A stretch of DNA of 64,000 nucleotides from Luteibacter sp. 9135 (GTDB lineage Bacteria > Pseudomonadota > Gammaproteobacteria > Xanthomonadales > Rhodanobacteraceae), in contig NZ_JQNB01000001.1 in NCBI RefSeq assembly GCF_000745005.1, positions 2,411,501 through 2,475,500 of the forward strand. Direction: 5' to 3'. Below the pieces are notes generated by a model, which was given only the letters and a program-made list of their open reading frames with translations, had not been told where the DNA came from and searched no databases. Each line of letters starts with the position of its first letter. Position 1 is the stretch's first letter. Positions 33,649 to 43,905 of this stretch are shown piece by piece. The position numbers were made by a program, and so were the translations under genes.

Positions 33649-35544
33649 ATGACCTCTCCTATCCTTCTCGATGGCCGCAGCCTCACGCGTGCCCAGGTGG
33701 CGGCCATCGCCCGCCGTGGCGTCTCGATTCGCCTGGATGACGCGCAACTGGTCAAGGTGAAGCGCGCGGCCGACTTCCTGGCAGAGAAGGTGGGTGGCGG
33801 CGAGCCGATCTACGGCGTGACCACGGGTTTCGGCAGCAATGCCGACAAGCTGCTGGGCGCCCACCGCGTGCGCGACGAACTGGCCGGTGGCAACCCCGAG
33901 CCGCGCGAGGGCACGCTGCTGGAAGAACTGCAGCACAACCTGATCATCACCCATGCGGTGTGTGTGGGTAAGCCGTTCGCCGAGGACGTGGTGCGCGCGA
34001 TGCTGGCCATTCGCGTCAACACGCTGATGAAGGGGCACTCCGGCATCCGCGTGGAAACCCTGCGCGCGCTGGCCGAGTTGCTCAACCGCAACGTGATCCC
34101 GGTGATCCCGGAGAAGGGCTCGGTGGGCGCCAGTGGCGACCTCGCGCCGCTGTCGCACCTGGCCATCGTGCTGCTAGGCGGTGGCGAAGCCTTCTACCAG
34201 GGCGAACGGCTGCCCGGTGCGGAAGCGCTGAAGCGTGCGGGCCTGGCACCGGTGCGCCTGTCGTTCAAGGAAGGCCTGGCGCTCAACAACGGCACCACGC
34301 AGATGCTGGCCACCGGCGTGCTTGCGCTGGACACGATGGACATGCTGATCCGCACGGCCGATCTGGCTGCGGCGATGACGCTGGACGCTTTCGCCGGTCG
34401 CACCGGCGCCTATGCCGAGCAGGTGCACGCGCTGCGCCCACATCCGGGCCAGGTGGCCGCGGCGCGGAACATACGCGGCCTGCTCGACGGCTCGACGCTG
34501 GCCGACATCGCGTACCACATGGTGCCGCGATTCCGTCCCTGGTTGTCCGACTCGTGGGCCGATCCGGCCGACCAGGGTCACCGTTTCGACATCGGCTGGG
34601 ATTGGGTGCCGGCCACGCAGCGGCATGGCAAGGAGGCGTTCTACTCGCGCTTCCTGCCCTTCAAGGGCGGCAAGAAGCACCAGCCGCAGGATGCGTACTG
34701 CCTGCGCTGCGCGCCGCAGGTGCATGGCGCCGTGCGCGATGCGTGGGAGCAGGCCTGCCGCGTGTTCGACGTCGAGCTCAACGCGGTAACCGACAACCCG
34801 CTGGTGTTCCCCGATGCCGAGGATGCGCAGGTCATCGAGGACCAGGTGATCTCCGCCGGTCATTTCCACGGCATGCCGCTGGCCCTGGTGATGAGCTACG
34901 TGAAGGCATCGATCCCGGTGCTGGCCTCCATTTCCGAGCGCCGCACGGCCAAGCTGGTGGACCCGGCCAACAACGACGGCCTGCCGGCCTTCCTGATCGG
35001 CAACGAGGACGCCACGGATTCCGGCTTCATGATCGTGCAGTACACCGCCGCGGCCCTGGTCAACGACCTGGCCACGCGCGCGCACCCGGCTTCCGTGTAT
35101 TCGATCCCGACCAGCGCCAACGCCGAAGATCACGTGTCGATGGGCGCCAACGAGGCGCGTCACGTGCTGGAGATGACCGAAGATCTCGGCCACGTGCTGG
35201 CCATGGAGCTGTACACGGCCGCCCAGGCGCTGGAGTACCGCCAGGACATGCTCAACGCCGCCCGCACGCTGGCCATGCGCGGCGACTGGCAGGCGCTGGC
35301 CGCCAAGGTCGCCGGCGCGCCACGCGCCGATTCGCCGCACTACGCGCGTTTCGAAACGGAAGTGCGTGCCTTGATGGATGCCCTGGCCGGTGCCGAGGAC
35401 TTCCATGGCGGCGTGGCGGTGCGCCACGCCCTTGCCACCGTTCGCGAGTACATCGCCTTCATGCAGCGCGACCGCGCGATGGACGGCGAAGTGCGCCTGA
35501 TGTGCGAACTGGTGGCCTCCGGCCGGCTGGTGGCCGACGCCTGA
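33649..35544 (+). CDS. Aromatic amino-acid ammonia-lyase/mutase (HAL/PAL family), unusually long
   Basis: 631 aa. The MIO prosthetic group forms from Ala161-Ser162-Gly163 in GSVGASGDLAPLSH. Catalytic Tyr55 lies in PIYGVTTGFG. Substrate-selectivity positions are Thr101-His102 (NLIITHAVCVG), closest to the Ser-His of histidine ammonia-lyases and some aminomutases, not the His-Leu of tyrosine lyases. Usual HutH length is about 510 aa; here an extra block of about 60 residues (281-346, rich in Trp/Arg/Asp) precedes QDAYCLRCAPQVHG, and the C-terminus is longer. It could be histidine ammonia-lyase or another MIO enzyme. It follows hisS by 30 bases and may be co-transcribed. No hutU/I/G genes are nearby. 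Confidence 0.85.
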   Translation: MTSPILLDGRSLTRAQVAAIARRGVSIRLDDAQLVKVKRAADFLAEKVGGGEPIYGVTTGFGSNADKLLGAHRVRDELAGGNPEPREGTLLEELQHNLIITHAVCVGKPFAEDVVRAMLAIRVNTLMKGHSGIRVETLRALAELLNRNVIPVIPEKGSVGASGDLAPLSHLAIVLLGGGEAFYQGERLPGAEALKRAGLAPVRLSFKEGLALNNGTTQMLATGVLALDTMDMLIRTADLAAAMTLDAFAGRTGAYAEQVHALRPHPGQVAAARNIRGLLDGSTLADIAYHMVPRFRPWLSDSWADPADQGHRFDIGWDWVPATQRHGKEAFYSRFLPFKGGKKHQPQDAYCLRCAPQVHGAVRDAWEQACRVFDVELNAVTDNPLVFPDAEDAQVIEDQVISAGHFHGMPLALVMSYVKASIPVLASISERRTAKLVDPANNDGLPAFLIGNEDATDSGFMIVQYTAAALVNDLATRAHPASVYSIPTSANAEDHVSMGANEARHVLEMTEDLGHVLAMELYTAAQALEYRQDMLNAARTLAMRGDWQALAAKVAGAPRADSPHYARFETEVRALMDALAGAEDFHGGVAVRHALATVREYIAFMQRDRAMDGEVRLMCELVASGRLVADA

Positions 35545-36243
35545 TCAGGGCGCGCAGAAGTTGAGGCTGGCGGCGGCTTCGTCCGCCGGCGACCAGTCGT
35601 CCAGCATGCCCGCGCGCACGCCGGCCAGGTACTGGTACAGCTGGGCGTCGTTGGCCAGGCCCAGCTTGAGCATGGCCGAGCGCTTCTGCCGGCTGATCGT
35701 CTTGAAGCTGCGCCCCATCGCCCTGGCGATCTCCGCCAGCTGGTAGCCCTGGGCATAGGCCCGCAGGACCTCCACCTCGCGTGGGGACAGCCGCGTGACC
35801 AGTTCCTTGTCGGTGGGTGCGCAGTCCGTCTCGTGGAACAGCCGGCGGATGGCGGGGCTGAGGTAGCAGCGGCCGACATCCGCCGCATGCACGGCCACCG
35901 GGATATCGCGCAGGCTGGTGCGTTTGTCGAACAGCGCCGCCACGCCCATGTCGAGCAGGCTGCGCAGGATGGCCACGTTGGACAGCATGGTGAGGACGAC
36001 GATGCCGGTGTCCGGACGCAGGGCGCGTATGCGGCGGATCATCGGCATGCCGTCCGGACGGCTGCCCTCGGGCATGGAGAAGTCGGTGACGACGACATCG
36101 CACGGGTGATCGGTCAGGGCGTCGAAGAGGGCATCGGTGTCGTGCGCACGCGCCACGATGTCGTAGCGGTGCGACCTCAGGATGGTCTCGACCCCTGCAA
36201 CCACGACCGGGTGATCGTCCGCGATGATCACGGTGCTCGGCAT
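35545..36243 (-). CDS. LuxR/FixJ-type (RcsB-like) response regulator
   Basis: 232 aa. Receiver domain 1-125: acidic Asp9-Asp10, phosphoacceptor Asp54 (VVTDFSMPEG), conserved switch Thr in VVLTM and Lys in FDKRTS. The C-terminal HTH of about 148-205 has LSPREVEVLRAYAQGYQLAEIA and KTISRQKRSAMLKLG, the RcsB-like subgroup. A short extension ends in NFCAP. No kinase adjoins it. Convergent with the HAL gene: its stop (35545) immediately follows that gene's end. The upstream 146-base gap (36244-36389) is shared with the divergent his regulator. Confidence 0.92.
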   Translation of the reverse strand: MPSTVIIADDHPVVVAGVETILRSHRYDIVARAHDTDALFDALTDHPCDVVVTDFSMPEGSRPDGMPMIRRIRALRPDTGIVVLTMLSNVAILRSLLDMGVAALFDKRTSLRDIPVAVHAADVGRCYLSPAIRRLFHETDCAPTDKELVTRLSPREVEVLRAYAQGYQLAEIARAMGRSFKTISRQKRSAMLKLGLANDAQLYQYLAGVRAGMLDDWSPADEAAASLNFCAP

Positions 36244-36360
36244 GGGTAGGGCTCATGGAAAAGATGGCGTCATGGTGGCGGGGAGTCGCTGCGCGGTATA
36301 TGGAACAAAAGCGCAATTCGGAGTCGGCGCTTGCCACGATTCGGTTGCCCAAGTTAGTAT

Positions 36361-36378
36361 GCGTTATCGTATTAACGC
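36361..36378. promoter_or_regulatory. Candidate operator of the his operon
   Basis: GCGTTA-TCGTAT-TAACGC is a perfect 6-base inverted repeat ending 11 bases before the regulator ATG. Two GTTAGTA direct repeats flank it (36353-36359 and 36378-36384). TrpR-family repressors bind such dyads; a histidine-linked TrpR-like regulator (HisR) has been proposed in Xanthomonadales as I recall. Confidence 0.55.
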
Positions 36379-36389
36379 GTTAGTACATT

Positions 36390-36707
36390 ATGAAGCGACG
36401 TCACCTCGATCCCGAGACACCCGCGGACTCCGCCGAGGCCAGCCTCTGCGAGGCCCTGGCCGGCCTGGCCACGGTCGAGGAGATGCGGGCCTTCCTGCAC
36501 GACCTCTGCACCCCGGCCGAGATCGAGGTGATGGTCGATCGCTGGCGCGTGGTGCCGTTCCTGCTGGAAGGGCGGTCGTACCGTGAGATCCACGAGCGCA
36601 CGGCGGTCAGCATCACCACCATCGGGCGCGTCGCCCGTTACCTCAACCAGGGCAATGGCGGCTACATGGCCGCCGCCGCCCGCCGCAACGCCGGGAGTGC
36701 CGCATGA
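36390..36707 (+). CDS. TrpR-like (YerC/YecD family) regulator of the his operon
   Basis: 105 aa. TrpR-type HTH: LCTPAEIEVMVDRWRVVPFLL (helices), EGRSYREIHERTAVSITTIGRVARYL (turn and recognition helix). The last bases overlap hisG (ATGA at 36704), so it is the first gene of the histidine operon. It probably represses its own operon when histidine or a related signal is abundant, acting at the 36361-36378 dyad; that is inferred from position and family. The C-terminus is Ala/Arg-rich. Confidence 0.88.
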   Translation: MKRRHLDPETPADSAEASLCEALAGLATVEEMRAFLHDLCTPAEIEVMVDRWRVVPFLLEGRSYREIHERTAVSITTIGRVARYLNQGNGGYMAAAARRNAGSAA

Positions 36708-37597
36708 AGCCGCGTGATCGACTGCGCATCGCCATGCAGAAATCGGGGCGGCTCACGGAGCCCGCCCAGGATCTGCTCGCTCGCTGCGGGCTCAAGTTCC
36801 GCCAGAGCCGCGACAAGCTGTTCTGCTTCGGCGAGGGCGAGCCGGTGGACCTGCTCCTGGTCCGTGACGATGACATCCCCGGCCTCATCGCCGAGGGGGT
36901 GTGTGACCTGGGCATCGTGGGCCGCAACGTGCTGCGCGAGTTCCAGCTGTCCAACCCGGCGGCCGGCACCGGCATCGACGAACTGCGCTCACTGGGCTTC
37001 GGCCACTGCCGGCTGTCCATCGCTGTGCCGCAGGACGATGCCTACGAGAGTCCCGCGCAGCTCGCCGGGCAGCGCATCGCCACGTCGTACCCCGGCCTCA
37101 CCGGCGAATGGCTGCGCACGCATGGCATCGAGGCCACCGTGTTCATGCTCAACGGCTCGGTGGAAATCGCACCGCGCCTGGGTACCGCCGACGCCATCTG
37201 CGACCTGGTCTCCAGCGGCGCCACGCTGGTCGCCAACCAGCTGCGCGAAGTGGCCGTGGTGATCGAAAGCGAAGCCGTGCTGGCCGGCCATGCGGAACTG
37301 CCGCTGGATGAACGTGGTGAGATTGCCGAACTGCTGCTGCGCCGCCTGGACGGCGTGATCCAGGTGCGCGACTCGCGCCTGATCCTGATGCAGGCGCCGC
37401 GCGCGGCGCTGGCGGAGATCACCCGGCTGCTGCCGGGCATGCCGGTGCCGACCTTGACCCCGGTGGACGGCGCACCCGACCAGGTGGTGTTGCAGGCACT
37501 GTGCGCCGGGTCGGTGAGCTGGCGCCAGCTGGAAGACATGAAACGCGCCGGTGCCCGCGACATGCTGGTGCTGCCGGTGGAGAAGATGCTGGCATGA
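36704..37597 (+). CDS. hisG: ATP phosphoribosyltransferase HisG (long form)
   Basis: 297 aa, the length of hexameric long HisG with a C-terminal regulatory ACT-like domain (about 225-297). Motifs: [89 protein letters not shown]. First committed step of histidine synthesis, feedback-inhibited by histidine. Overlaps both neighbours by ATGA. Confidence 0.97.
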   Translation: MKPRDRLRIAMQKSGRLTEPAQDLLARCGLKFRQSRDKLFCFGEGEPVDLLLVRDDDIPGLIAEGVCDLGIVGRNVLREFQLSNPAAGTGIDELRSLGFGHCRLSIAVPQDDAYESPAQLAGQRIATSYPGLTGEWLRTHGIEATVFMLNGSVEIAPRLGTADAICDLVSSGATLVANQLREVAVVIESEAVLAGHAELPLDERGEIAELLLRRLDGVIQVRDSRLILMQAPRAALAEITRLLPGMPVPTLTPVDGAPDQVVLQALCAGSVSWRQLEDMKRAGARDMLVLPVEKMLA

Positions 37598-38901
37598 AAC
37601 GGATCGACTGGACCTCCCTCGACGACACCGCGCGTAACGCCGCCCTGGCGCGTCCCATGCAATCGCGCGCCGCCGACCTGCGCCAGGGCGTGGAAGCCAT
37701 CGTGGCCGACGTCCGTGCACGGGGCGACGTGGCCCTGCGCGAACTCACCGCGCGCTACGACGGCACCTCCCTCGACGACCTCGCCGTCACCGACGCGGAA
37801 TTCGACGCCGCCGAGGCGCGCTTGGCACCGGCGCTGAAAGCCGCGGTGCGCGAGGCCGCCGGCCGTGTCGATCGCTTCCATCGCGCGGCCGCGCCCACTG
37901 AGGTCGCAGTCGATACCGCGCCCGGTGTCCGCGTGGAGCGCGTGCTCCGACCCATCCGTCGCGTGGGTCTGTACGTGCCGGCCGGTGGCGCGCCGCTGCC
38001 CTCCACGGCGATCATGCTGGGCGTGCCGGCGGCCATCGCCGGTTGCCGCGAGGTGGTGCTGTGCACGCCGGTGCAGGCGAACGGGCGCTGCGACGATGCG
38101 GTGCTGTTCGCGGCGCGTGCGACGGGGGTGCATCGCGTGTTCAAGCTGGGCGGTGCGCAGGCGATCGCCGCCATGGCCTACGGCACCGCCTCGGTGCCGC
38201 GTTGCGACAAGCTGTTCGGGCCGGGCAACGCCTGGGTCACCGAAGCCAAGCTGCAGGTGGCCGGCGATCCCGCCGGCGCCGCCATCGACATGCCGGCCGG
38301 TCCGTCGGAGGTACTGGTGGTCGCCGACGCCCAGGCCAATCCGTCTTTCATCGCCGCCGACCTGCTCTCGCAGGCCGAGCATGGGCCGGATTCCCAGGTG
38401 CTGCTGGTCAGTCCGTCGGCCGACCTGCTCGATCGGGTCGAAGTGGAAGTGGAGCGTCAGCGCCGCGAACTGCCGCGTGCCGAGGTCGCCGCCGTGGCGC
38501 TGTCGGAGAGCCGACTCGTCCTCGTTGCCGATCTGGCCGAGGCGATCGAGGTCAGCAACCGTTACGCGCCGGAACACCTCATCATCCAGACGGCCGACCC
38601 GCGCGCGCTGCTCGCCGATGTGGAATCGGCCGGCTCGGTATTCCTCGGCGAATGGACGCCCGAATCCCTGGGCGACTATTGCAGCGGCAGCAACCATGTC
38701 CTGCCAACCTACGGCTACGCGCGCAGCTACAGCGGCGTGTCGGTGGCCAGCTTCCAGAAGCAGGTGACCGTGCAGGAAGCCACCGCCGAGGGCCTGCGTG
38801 CCATCGGTCCGTGCGCGGCGACGCTGGCGGAAGCCGAGCAACTGGAAGCACACCGCCGCGCGGTCACCCTGCGCCTCGCCGCCATGGAGGCCGCCGCATG
38901 A
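37594..38901 (+). CDS. hisD: Histidinol dehydrogenase HisD
   Basis: 435 aa from ATG 37594, overlapping the hisG stop by ATGA; an upstream in-frame start inside hisG is rejected. Motifs: [75 protein letters not shown] with zinc ligands Gln/His, and [10 protein letters not shown]. Oxidises histidinol to histidine in two NAD-dependent steps. Confidence 0.97.
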   Translation: MKRIDWTSLDDTARNAALARPMQSRAADLRQGVEAIVADVRARGDVALRELTARYDGTSLDDLAVTDAEFDAAEARLAPALKAAVREAAGRVDRFHRAAAPTEVAVDTAPGVRVERVLRPIRRVGLYVPAGGAPLPSTAIMLGVPAAIAGCREVVLCTPVQANGRCDDAVLFAARATGVHRVFKLGGAQAIAAMAYGTASVPRCDKLFGPGNAWVTEAKLQVAGDPAGAAIDMPAGPSEVLVVADAQANPSFIAADLLSQAEHGPDSQVLLVSPSADLLDRVEVEVERQRRELPRAEVAAVALSESRLVLVADLAEAIEVSNRYAPEHLIIQTADPRALLADVESAGSVFLGEWTPESLGDYCSGSNHVLPTYGYARSYSGVSVASFQKQVTVQEATAEGLRAIGPCAATLAEAEQLEAHRRAVTLRLAAMEAAA

Positions 38902-39956
38902 GCGTGCTCGATCTTGCCCGCGCGGATATCCGCGCCCTCGCGCCTTACTCCAGCGCACGCATGGAAGCGCAGGGCGGTACGGTGCTGCTCAATGCCAACG
39001 AATCCTCGCGCTCGCCCAACATCCCCGGCGGCGAAGGCCTCAACCGCTATCCCGACCCGCAGCCACGCGGCCTCGTCGAAACGCTGGCCGAGTTGTACGG
39101 CAGCGTGAGCGAGCGCGTGCTGGTGACCCGCGGCAGCGACGAAGCCATCGACCTGCTTACCCGCGCGTTCTGCCGCGCCGGGCAGGACGCCGTCCTGGTG
39201 TCGCCGCCCACGTTCGGCATGTACGCCGTGTGTGCGCGTATCCAGGGGGCGACCGTCATCGAATCGCCCTTGCCGGCCGATGGCGCGCTGGATGCCGACA
39301 CGTTGCTCGCCGCCGTCACCGATGCCACGAAGCTCGTCTACGTGTGCTCACCGAACAACCCCACCGGCAACCTGGTGGATCTGCCCACCATCGAGCGCAT
39401 CGCGCGCGCGTTGCAGGGCAGGGCGGTGCTCGTGGTCGACGAGGCGTATCTCGAATTCAGCGGCACACGCAGCGCGGTGGGCCTGATCGACGCGTACGAC
39501 CATGTGACCGTCCTGCGCACGCTGTCCAAGGCCTGGTCGCTGGCTGGCGCACGCGTCGGTACGCTGGTCGCGCGGGAAGAGGTGATCGCGCTGCTGCGCC
39601 GGATCATTCCGCCGTACCCGCTGCCGTCGCCGTGCGTGGACGCCGCGCTGGGTGCGGTGTCCTACGAAGGCCGCCGCCTGCAGCGGCATCACGTGCACGA
39701 GGTGCTCAACGAGCGCGCGCGCATGGTGGTCGAACTGGCGAAGCAGCCGGGCGTTCGCGCGGTGCTGCCTTCGCACGCCAATTTCCTGGCCGTCCGTTTC
39801 GACGATGCGGCCGGCACCTATCGCCGCCTGCTCGCCGCCGGCGTGGTGGTGCGTGACATCACGAAGTATCCCGGCCTGGGCGATGCCTTGCGTATCACGG
39901 TGGGCACGGGCAACGAGAACGACCGCGTGCTCGCGGTGCTGAGGGCAGGGGCATGA
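38898..39956 (+). CDS. hisC: Histidinol-phosphate aminotransferase HisC
   Basis: 352 aa from ATG 38898 (overlaps the hisD stop by ATGA). Class I/II PLP aminotransferase: [51 protein letters not shown] and the PLP Lys in [14 protein letters not shown]. Converts imidazole acetol phosphate to histidinol phosphate. Overlaps hisB by 4 bases. Confidence 0.96.
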   Translation: MSVLDLARADIRALAPYSSARMEAQGGTVLLNANESSRSPNIPGGEGLNRYPDPQPRGLVETLAELYGSVSERVLVTRGSDEAIDLLTRAFCRAGQDAVLVSPPTFGMYAVCARIQGATVIESPLPADGALDADTLLAAVTDATKLVYVCSPNNPTGNLVDLPTIERIARALQGRAVLVVDEAYLEFSGTRSAVGLIDAYDHVTVLRTLSKAWSLAGARVGTLVAREEVIALLRRIIPPYPLPSPCVDAALGAVSYEGRRLQRHHVHEVLNERARMVVELAKQPGVRAVLPSHANFLAVRFDDAAGTYRRLLAAGVVVRDITKYPGLGDALRITVGTGNENDRVLAVLRAGA

Positions 39957-41017
39957 GCCGCAAGATCCTTTTCGTCGACCGCGACGGCTGCCTGATCGAG
40001 GAGCCGGCCGACCAGCAGATCGACAGCTACGAGAAGCTGGCGTTGCTGCCGGGCGTGATCGCCGCGCTGCAGCGTTGCGTGGCCGCCGGCTACGAGTTGG
40101 TCATGGTCACCAACCAGGATGGCTTGGGCACGCCGTCGTTCCCGCAGGAAACCTTCGACGGTCCGCATGCCTTGCTGCTGCGTATCCTCGCCTCGCAGGG
40201 CATCACCTTCCGCGAACAGCTGATCGACCGCAGCTTTCCGCACGAGCACCGCGACACGCGCAAGCCGGGCGTCGGGCTCGCACGCCACTGGCTCGCCGAC
40301 GACGGCTGGAGCCGGGCGCAGTCGGCCATGGTCGGTGACCGCGAGACCGACCTGGCCTTTGCCGCGAACATGGGGGTGCGTGGCTTCCGCGTCGGGCCGG
40401 AAGGCATCAGCTGGGCCGAACTGGTCCACGCCTTGCTCGATGCCCCGCGCACCGCCGAGGTGGTACGCAAGACGAAGGAGACATCCATCACCGTCGCCGT
40501 CGATCTCGACCGCGTCGCCGATCCCGTCGTGCACACCGGCCTGGGCTTCTTCGATCACATGCTCGAGCAGATCGGCAAGCATGGCGGTTTCGCCCTGCAA
40601 CTGCGCTGCGATGGCGACACGCACATCGACGAGCACCACACCATCGAGGACTCCGCGCTGGCGCTGGGCCAGGCCCTGAAACAGGCGCTCGGCGACAAGC
40701 GTGGCATCGGCCGCTACGGTTTCGCGTTGCCGATGGACGAGAGCGCGGCGCGTGCGGAACTGGATCTTTCGGGTCGTCCGTATTTCGTCTTCGACGGCCA
40801 GTTCCCGCGTGAGCGCGTCGGCGACATACCGACCGAGCTGGTGCCGCATTTCTTCCGTTCGCTGTGCGAGACGCTGGGTGCCAACTTGCACCTCACGGTG
40901 CACGGCGACAACGCGCACCACATGGTCGAAGGCTGCTTCAAGGTCGTCGCCCGTACACTGCGCCAGGCCATCCGCCGCGAGGGGTCGGAATTGCCCAGCA
41001 CGAAAGGAAGCCTGTGA
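39953..41017 (+). CDS. hisB: Bifunctional histidinol-phosphatase / imidazoleglycerol-phosphate dehydratase HisB
   Basis: 354 aa, fused form typical of gammaproteobacteria. N-terminal HAD phosphatase (1-165) with nucleophile Asp9 and Asp11 in [21 protein letters not shown]. The C-terminal IGPD (about 170-354) has [39 protein letters not shown] and [13 protein letters not shown] metal-binding motifs. Ends in overlap with the hisH ATG (41017). Confidence 0.97.
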   Translation: MSRKILFVDRDGCLIEEPADQQIDSYEKLALLPGVIAALQRCVAAGYELVMVTNQDGLGTPSFPQETFDGPHALLLRILASQGITFREQLIDRSFPHEHRDTRKPGVGLARHWLADDGWSRAQSAMVGDRETDLAFAANMGVRGFRVGPEGISWAELVHALLDAPRTAEVVRKTKETSITVAVDLDRVADPVVHTGLGFFDHMLEQIGKHGGFALQLRCDGDTHIDEHHTIEDSALALGQALKQALGDKRGIGRYGFALPMDESAARAELDLSGRPYFVFDGQFPRERVGDIPTELVPHFFRSLCETLGANLHLTVHGDNAHHMVEGCFKVVARTLRQAIRREGSELPSTKGSL

Positions 41018-41607
41018 TGCGCGTGGTCCTGGTCGACGCGGGCGGCACGAATATCGGTTCGGTGCGTTACGCGCTGCAGCGCCTGGGCACGGACGCGGCG
41101 CTGACCTCGGACGCCGACCGCATTCGCGCCGCCACGCATGTGATCCTGCCCGGTGTCGGTGCCGCCGCGCCCGGCATGCGCATGTTGCGCGAGGCCGGTC
41201 TGGTCGAGGTGATGCGCGGCCTGACCCAGCCGGTGCTCGGCGTCTGCCTCGGCATGCAGTTGCTGTGCGCGCGTTCGGAAGAGGGCGATACCGAATGCCT
41301 TGGCGTGATCCCGGCCACGGTGCGGCGCTTCGACGAGCAGCCGGGCCTGCGCGTGCCGCACATGGGGTGGAACACCCTGCGCGCGACCCGCGGCCACCGC
41401 CTCACCGATGGCCTGCGCGAAGGCGACGCCGCTTATTTCGTCCACAGCTATGCCGTCCCCACGGGTGACTACACGCTGGCGTCCAGCGAGCACGGCATGC
41501 CGTTCTCCGCCGTCGTCGCGTCCGGCAACTTCATGGGTATGCAGTTCCACCCCGAGCGTTCAGCGGGTGTCGGCGCCCAACTCCTGCGGAATTTTCTCTC
41601 GCTATGA
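41017..41607 (+). CDS. hisH: Imidazole glycerol phosphate synthase glutaminase subunit HisH
   Basis: 196 aa from ATG 41017, sharing one base with the hisB stop; GAAAGGAAG lies about 6-8 bases upstream. Class I glutamine amidotransferase triad: Cys in LGVCLGMQLLC, and His and Glu in MQFHPERSAGVGAQ. It passes ammonia to HisF. Starts inside hisB in frame are rejected. Confidence 0.96.
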   Translation: MRVVLVDAGGTNIGSVRYALQRLGTDAALTSDADRIRAATHVILPGVGAAAPGMRMLREAGLVEVMRGLTQPVLGVCLGMQLLCARSEEGDTECLGVIPATVRRFDEQPGLRVPHMGWNTLRATRGHRLTDGLREGDAAYFVHSYAVPTGDYTLASSEHGMPFSAVVASGNFMGMQFHPERSAGVGAQLLRNFLSL

Positions 41608-42356
41608 CGTTACCCATTCCCGCGATCGACCTGCGCGAAGGCAAGGTCGTACGCCTGTACAAAGGCGATTACGCGCAGCAGACCACCTTCGCGTTCGAGC
41701 CCGAGGCGCTGGCTGCACGGTACGCCGACGAAGGGGCCGGCTGGCTGCATGTCGTCGACCTCGACGGTGCGCGTACCGGTCGCTTCGAAAACCTTTCTAC
41801 CCTGGCCGGCATTGCCTCCAGCGGTCGGCTCAAGGTGCAGGCCGGCGGCGGCGTGCGCGACGAAGACGGCGTGCGTCGTCTGCTGGACGCCGGCGTGCAG
41901 CGCGTGGTGGTCGGCAGCGTGGCAATGCGCGACCCGGAGACCGTGGCCGCGTGGATCGGTCGCTACGGTGCCGATCGCATCGTGCTTGCCCTCGACACGC
42001 GTTTCCGTGACGGTCTCTGGAAGCTGCCCAGCGCGGGCTGGACCGCCGACGAAGAGCGCACCCTGGACGACCTGGTACCGTGGTACCAGACGGCGGGTGC
42101 GCGTCACCTGCTCTGCACCGACATCGACCGTGACGGCACGATGACCGGTCCGAACCTCGCCCTCTATCGTCACCTGGCCACGCTGGCGCCCGGCCTCGAC
42201 GTGCAGGCGTCCGGCGGCGTGCGCTCGCTGGACGATATCGCCACGCTGGCGTTGCAGGGCGTGTCCGGGGTGATCCTCGGCCGTGCGTTGCTCGAGGGCG
42301 CCTTCGCGCTTCCCGACGCCTTCGCCGTGGCCGACAAGGCGAGCGCATCATGCTGA
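41604..42356 (+). CDS. hisA: ProFAR isomerase HisA
   Basis: 250 aa TIM barrel. [19 protein letters not shown] holds the N-terminal catalytic Asp, [20 protein letters not shown] the first phosphate site, [15 protein letters not shown] the second catalytic Asp, and [13 protein letters not shown] the second phosphate site. Overlaps hisH by ATGA and hisF by 7 bases. Confidence 0.97.
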   Translation: MTLPIPAIDLREGKVVRLYKGDYAQQTTFAFEPEALAARYADEGAGWLHVVDLDGARTGRFENLSTLAGIASSGRLKVQAGGGVRDEDGVRRLLDAGVQRVVVGSVAMRDPETVAAWIGRYGADRIVLALDTRFRDGLWKLPSAGWTADEERTLDDLVPWYQTAGARHLLCTDIDRDGTMTGPNLALYRHLATLAPGLDVQASGGVRSLDDIATLALQGVSGVILGRALLEGAFALPDAFAVADKASASC

Positions 42357-43120
42357 GCCGCCGCATCGTTCCATGCCTGGACGTGCGCGACGGCCAGGTG
42401 GTGAAGGGCGTGCGCTTTCGCGATCACGTGGTGGTCGGCGAGATCGTCGAGCTGGCCTTGCGCTACCGCGACGAAGGTGCCGACGAACTGGTGTTCTACG
42501 ACATCACGGCCAGCCCCGAGGGTCGCCGCGTCGATCGCGACTGGGTCGAGCGCGTGGCGCGCGAGATCGACATCCCGTTCTGCGTCGCCGGTGGCATCCG
42601 CAGCGTCGACGACGCGCGCGAGGTATTGCACGCGGGTGCCGACAAGATCTCGATCAACTCGCCTGCGCTGGAGCGCCCGGCTCTCGTCGCCGAGATTGCC
42701 GATGCGTTCGGCGTGCAGTGCGTGGTGGTCGGCGTGGACAGCCTGCGCGACGACGACGGCGAATGGCGCGTGCGCCAGTACACCGGCGATCCCTCCCGTA
42801 CGAAGGCGTTGCGCAAGCGCACGCTGGACTGGATCGAGGAAGTGCAGGCGCTGGGTGCCGGCGAGATCGTGCTCAACTGCATGGGCACCGATGGCGTGCG
42901 CCGTGGCTATGACATCGAACAGCTCAGCGCCGCGCGTGCCCTCAGCCGCGTGCCGTTGGTCGCGTCCGGCGGTGCCGGTACGCCGGCGCATTTCACCGAG
43001 GTGTTCCGCGTGGCGGACGTGGACGCGGCCCTGGCCGCCAGCGTGTTCCACAGCGGTGACATCGGCATTCCCGCCCTGAAGCGTGAACTGCGTGCGCAGG
43101 GCATCGAGGTAAGACTATGA
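42350..43120 (+). CDS. hisF: Imidazole glycerol phosphate synthase cyclase subunit HisF
   Basis: 256 aa TIM barrel with [20 protein letters not shown] (catalytic Asp11 region), [46 protein letters not shown] and [12 protein letters not shown]. With HisH it makes IGP and AICAR. Overlaps hisA and hisIE. Confidence 0.97.
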   Translation: MLSRRIVPCLDVRDGQVVKGVRFRDHVVVGEIVELALRYRDEGADELVFYDITASPEGRRVDRDWVERVAREIDIPFCVAGGIRSVDDAREVLHAGADKISINSPALERPALVAEIADAFGVQCVVVGVDSLRDDDGEWRVRQYTGDPSRTKALRKRTLDWIEEVQALGAGEIVLNCMGTDGVRRGYDIEQLSAARALSRVPLVASGGAGTPAHFTEVFRVADVDAALAASVFHSGDIGIPALKRELRAQGIEVRL

Positions 43121-43761
43121 GCGTCGCGTCAGACGATGAGTGTCGAGGTGGGACGATGAGTGAGATGACGACACCCGATTTCGCCAAGGGTGAGGGCCTG
43201 TTGCCGGCCATCGTGCAACATGCGCGCACGGGCGAGGTATTGATGCTGGGCTACATGGACGAAGCCGCGCTGGCGAAGACACGCGAGCTCGGCCTGGTCA
43301 CGTTCTTCAGCCGCAGCAAGCAACGCCTGTGGACCAAGGGCGAAACCTCCGGCGACACGCTGACGCTGGTCGATCTCCGGATCGATTGCGACGCCGACAC
43401 CTTGCTGGTGCAGGCGATCCCGGCCGGTCCGACCTGTCACACCGGCACGACCAGCTGCTTCGGCAACGATGTGGCCCCGTCGCTGGGGTTCCTCGGCGAA
43501 CTGGATGCCCTGGTCGCGTCACGCCACGCGGAGCGGCCGGAAGGCAGCTACACGACGACGCTGTTCGAAGGCGGTATCCGCCGGATGGCACAGAAGGTGG
43601 GCGAGGAGGGCGTCGAGACGGCCCTTGCGGCGGTCGCCGAAGACGACGACGCATTGATTGGCGAAGCCGCCGATCTGGTCTTCCACCTGATGGTGGTGCT
43701 GCGTGCCCGGGGCATCGGCTTCGATGCGATAGCCGCCAGGCTGGCCGCCCGCCACCGCTAA
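43117..43761 (+). CDS. hisI: Bifunctional PR-AMP cyclohydrolase / PR-ATP pyrophosphatase HisIE
   Basis: 214 aa. HisI part (about 15-125): [52 protein letters not shown] with metal Asp/Cys ligands. HisE part (about 130-214): [29 protein letters not shown] and [20 protein letters not shown] 43117 overlaps hisF by ATGA; an in-frame ATG at 43156 with GAGGTGGGA upstream is an alternative start and would remove 13 residues. Last gene of the operon. Confidence 0.96.
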   Translation: MSVASDDECRGGTMSEMTTPDFAKGEGLLPAIVQHARTGEVLMLGYMDEAALAKTRELGLVTFFSRSKQRLWTKGETSGDTLTLVDLRIDCDADTLLVQAIPAGPTCHTGTTSCFGNDVAPSLGFLGELDALVASRHAERPEGSYTTTLFEGGIRRMAQKVGEEGVETALAAVAEDDDALIGEAADLVFHLMVVLRARGIGFDAIAARLAARHR

Positions 43762-43775
43762 ACGTAACCACGACC

Positions 43776-43876
43776 GTGTAGGAGCGCACGATGCGCGCGA
43801 TGGGGGTGCCTCCGTTATGGAGGCACCCCCATCGCCGCTTCGTTGGCTTTTCGCGCACATCGTGCGCTCCTACACA
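43776..43876. repeat. Inverted REP pair (BIME-like) between hisIE and rluB
   Basis: GTGTAGGAGCGCACGATGCG at 43776 and its near-perfect reverse complement ending CTCCTACAC at 43875 enclose a strong hairpin (43801-43831). Related copies lie at 49362, 49608, 55565 and 55658, and a GCCCAC/GTGGGC variant at 51501-51610. Confidence 0.85.
43801..43831. terminator. Strong hairpin between the convergent hisIE and rluB
   Basis: TGGGGGTGCCTCC, loop GTTAT, GGAGGCACCCCCA: a perfect 13-base-pair stem. No T-run follows, but its place between convergent operons fits a bidirectional transcription or RNA-end stop. Confidence 0.6.
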
Positions 43877-43905
43877 GGTTCGTTCGTAGACGCCGGTTTC
43901 GTCGG

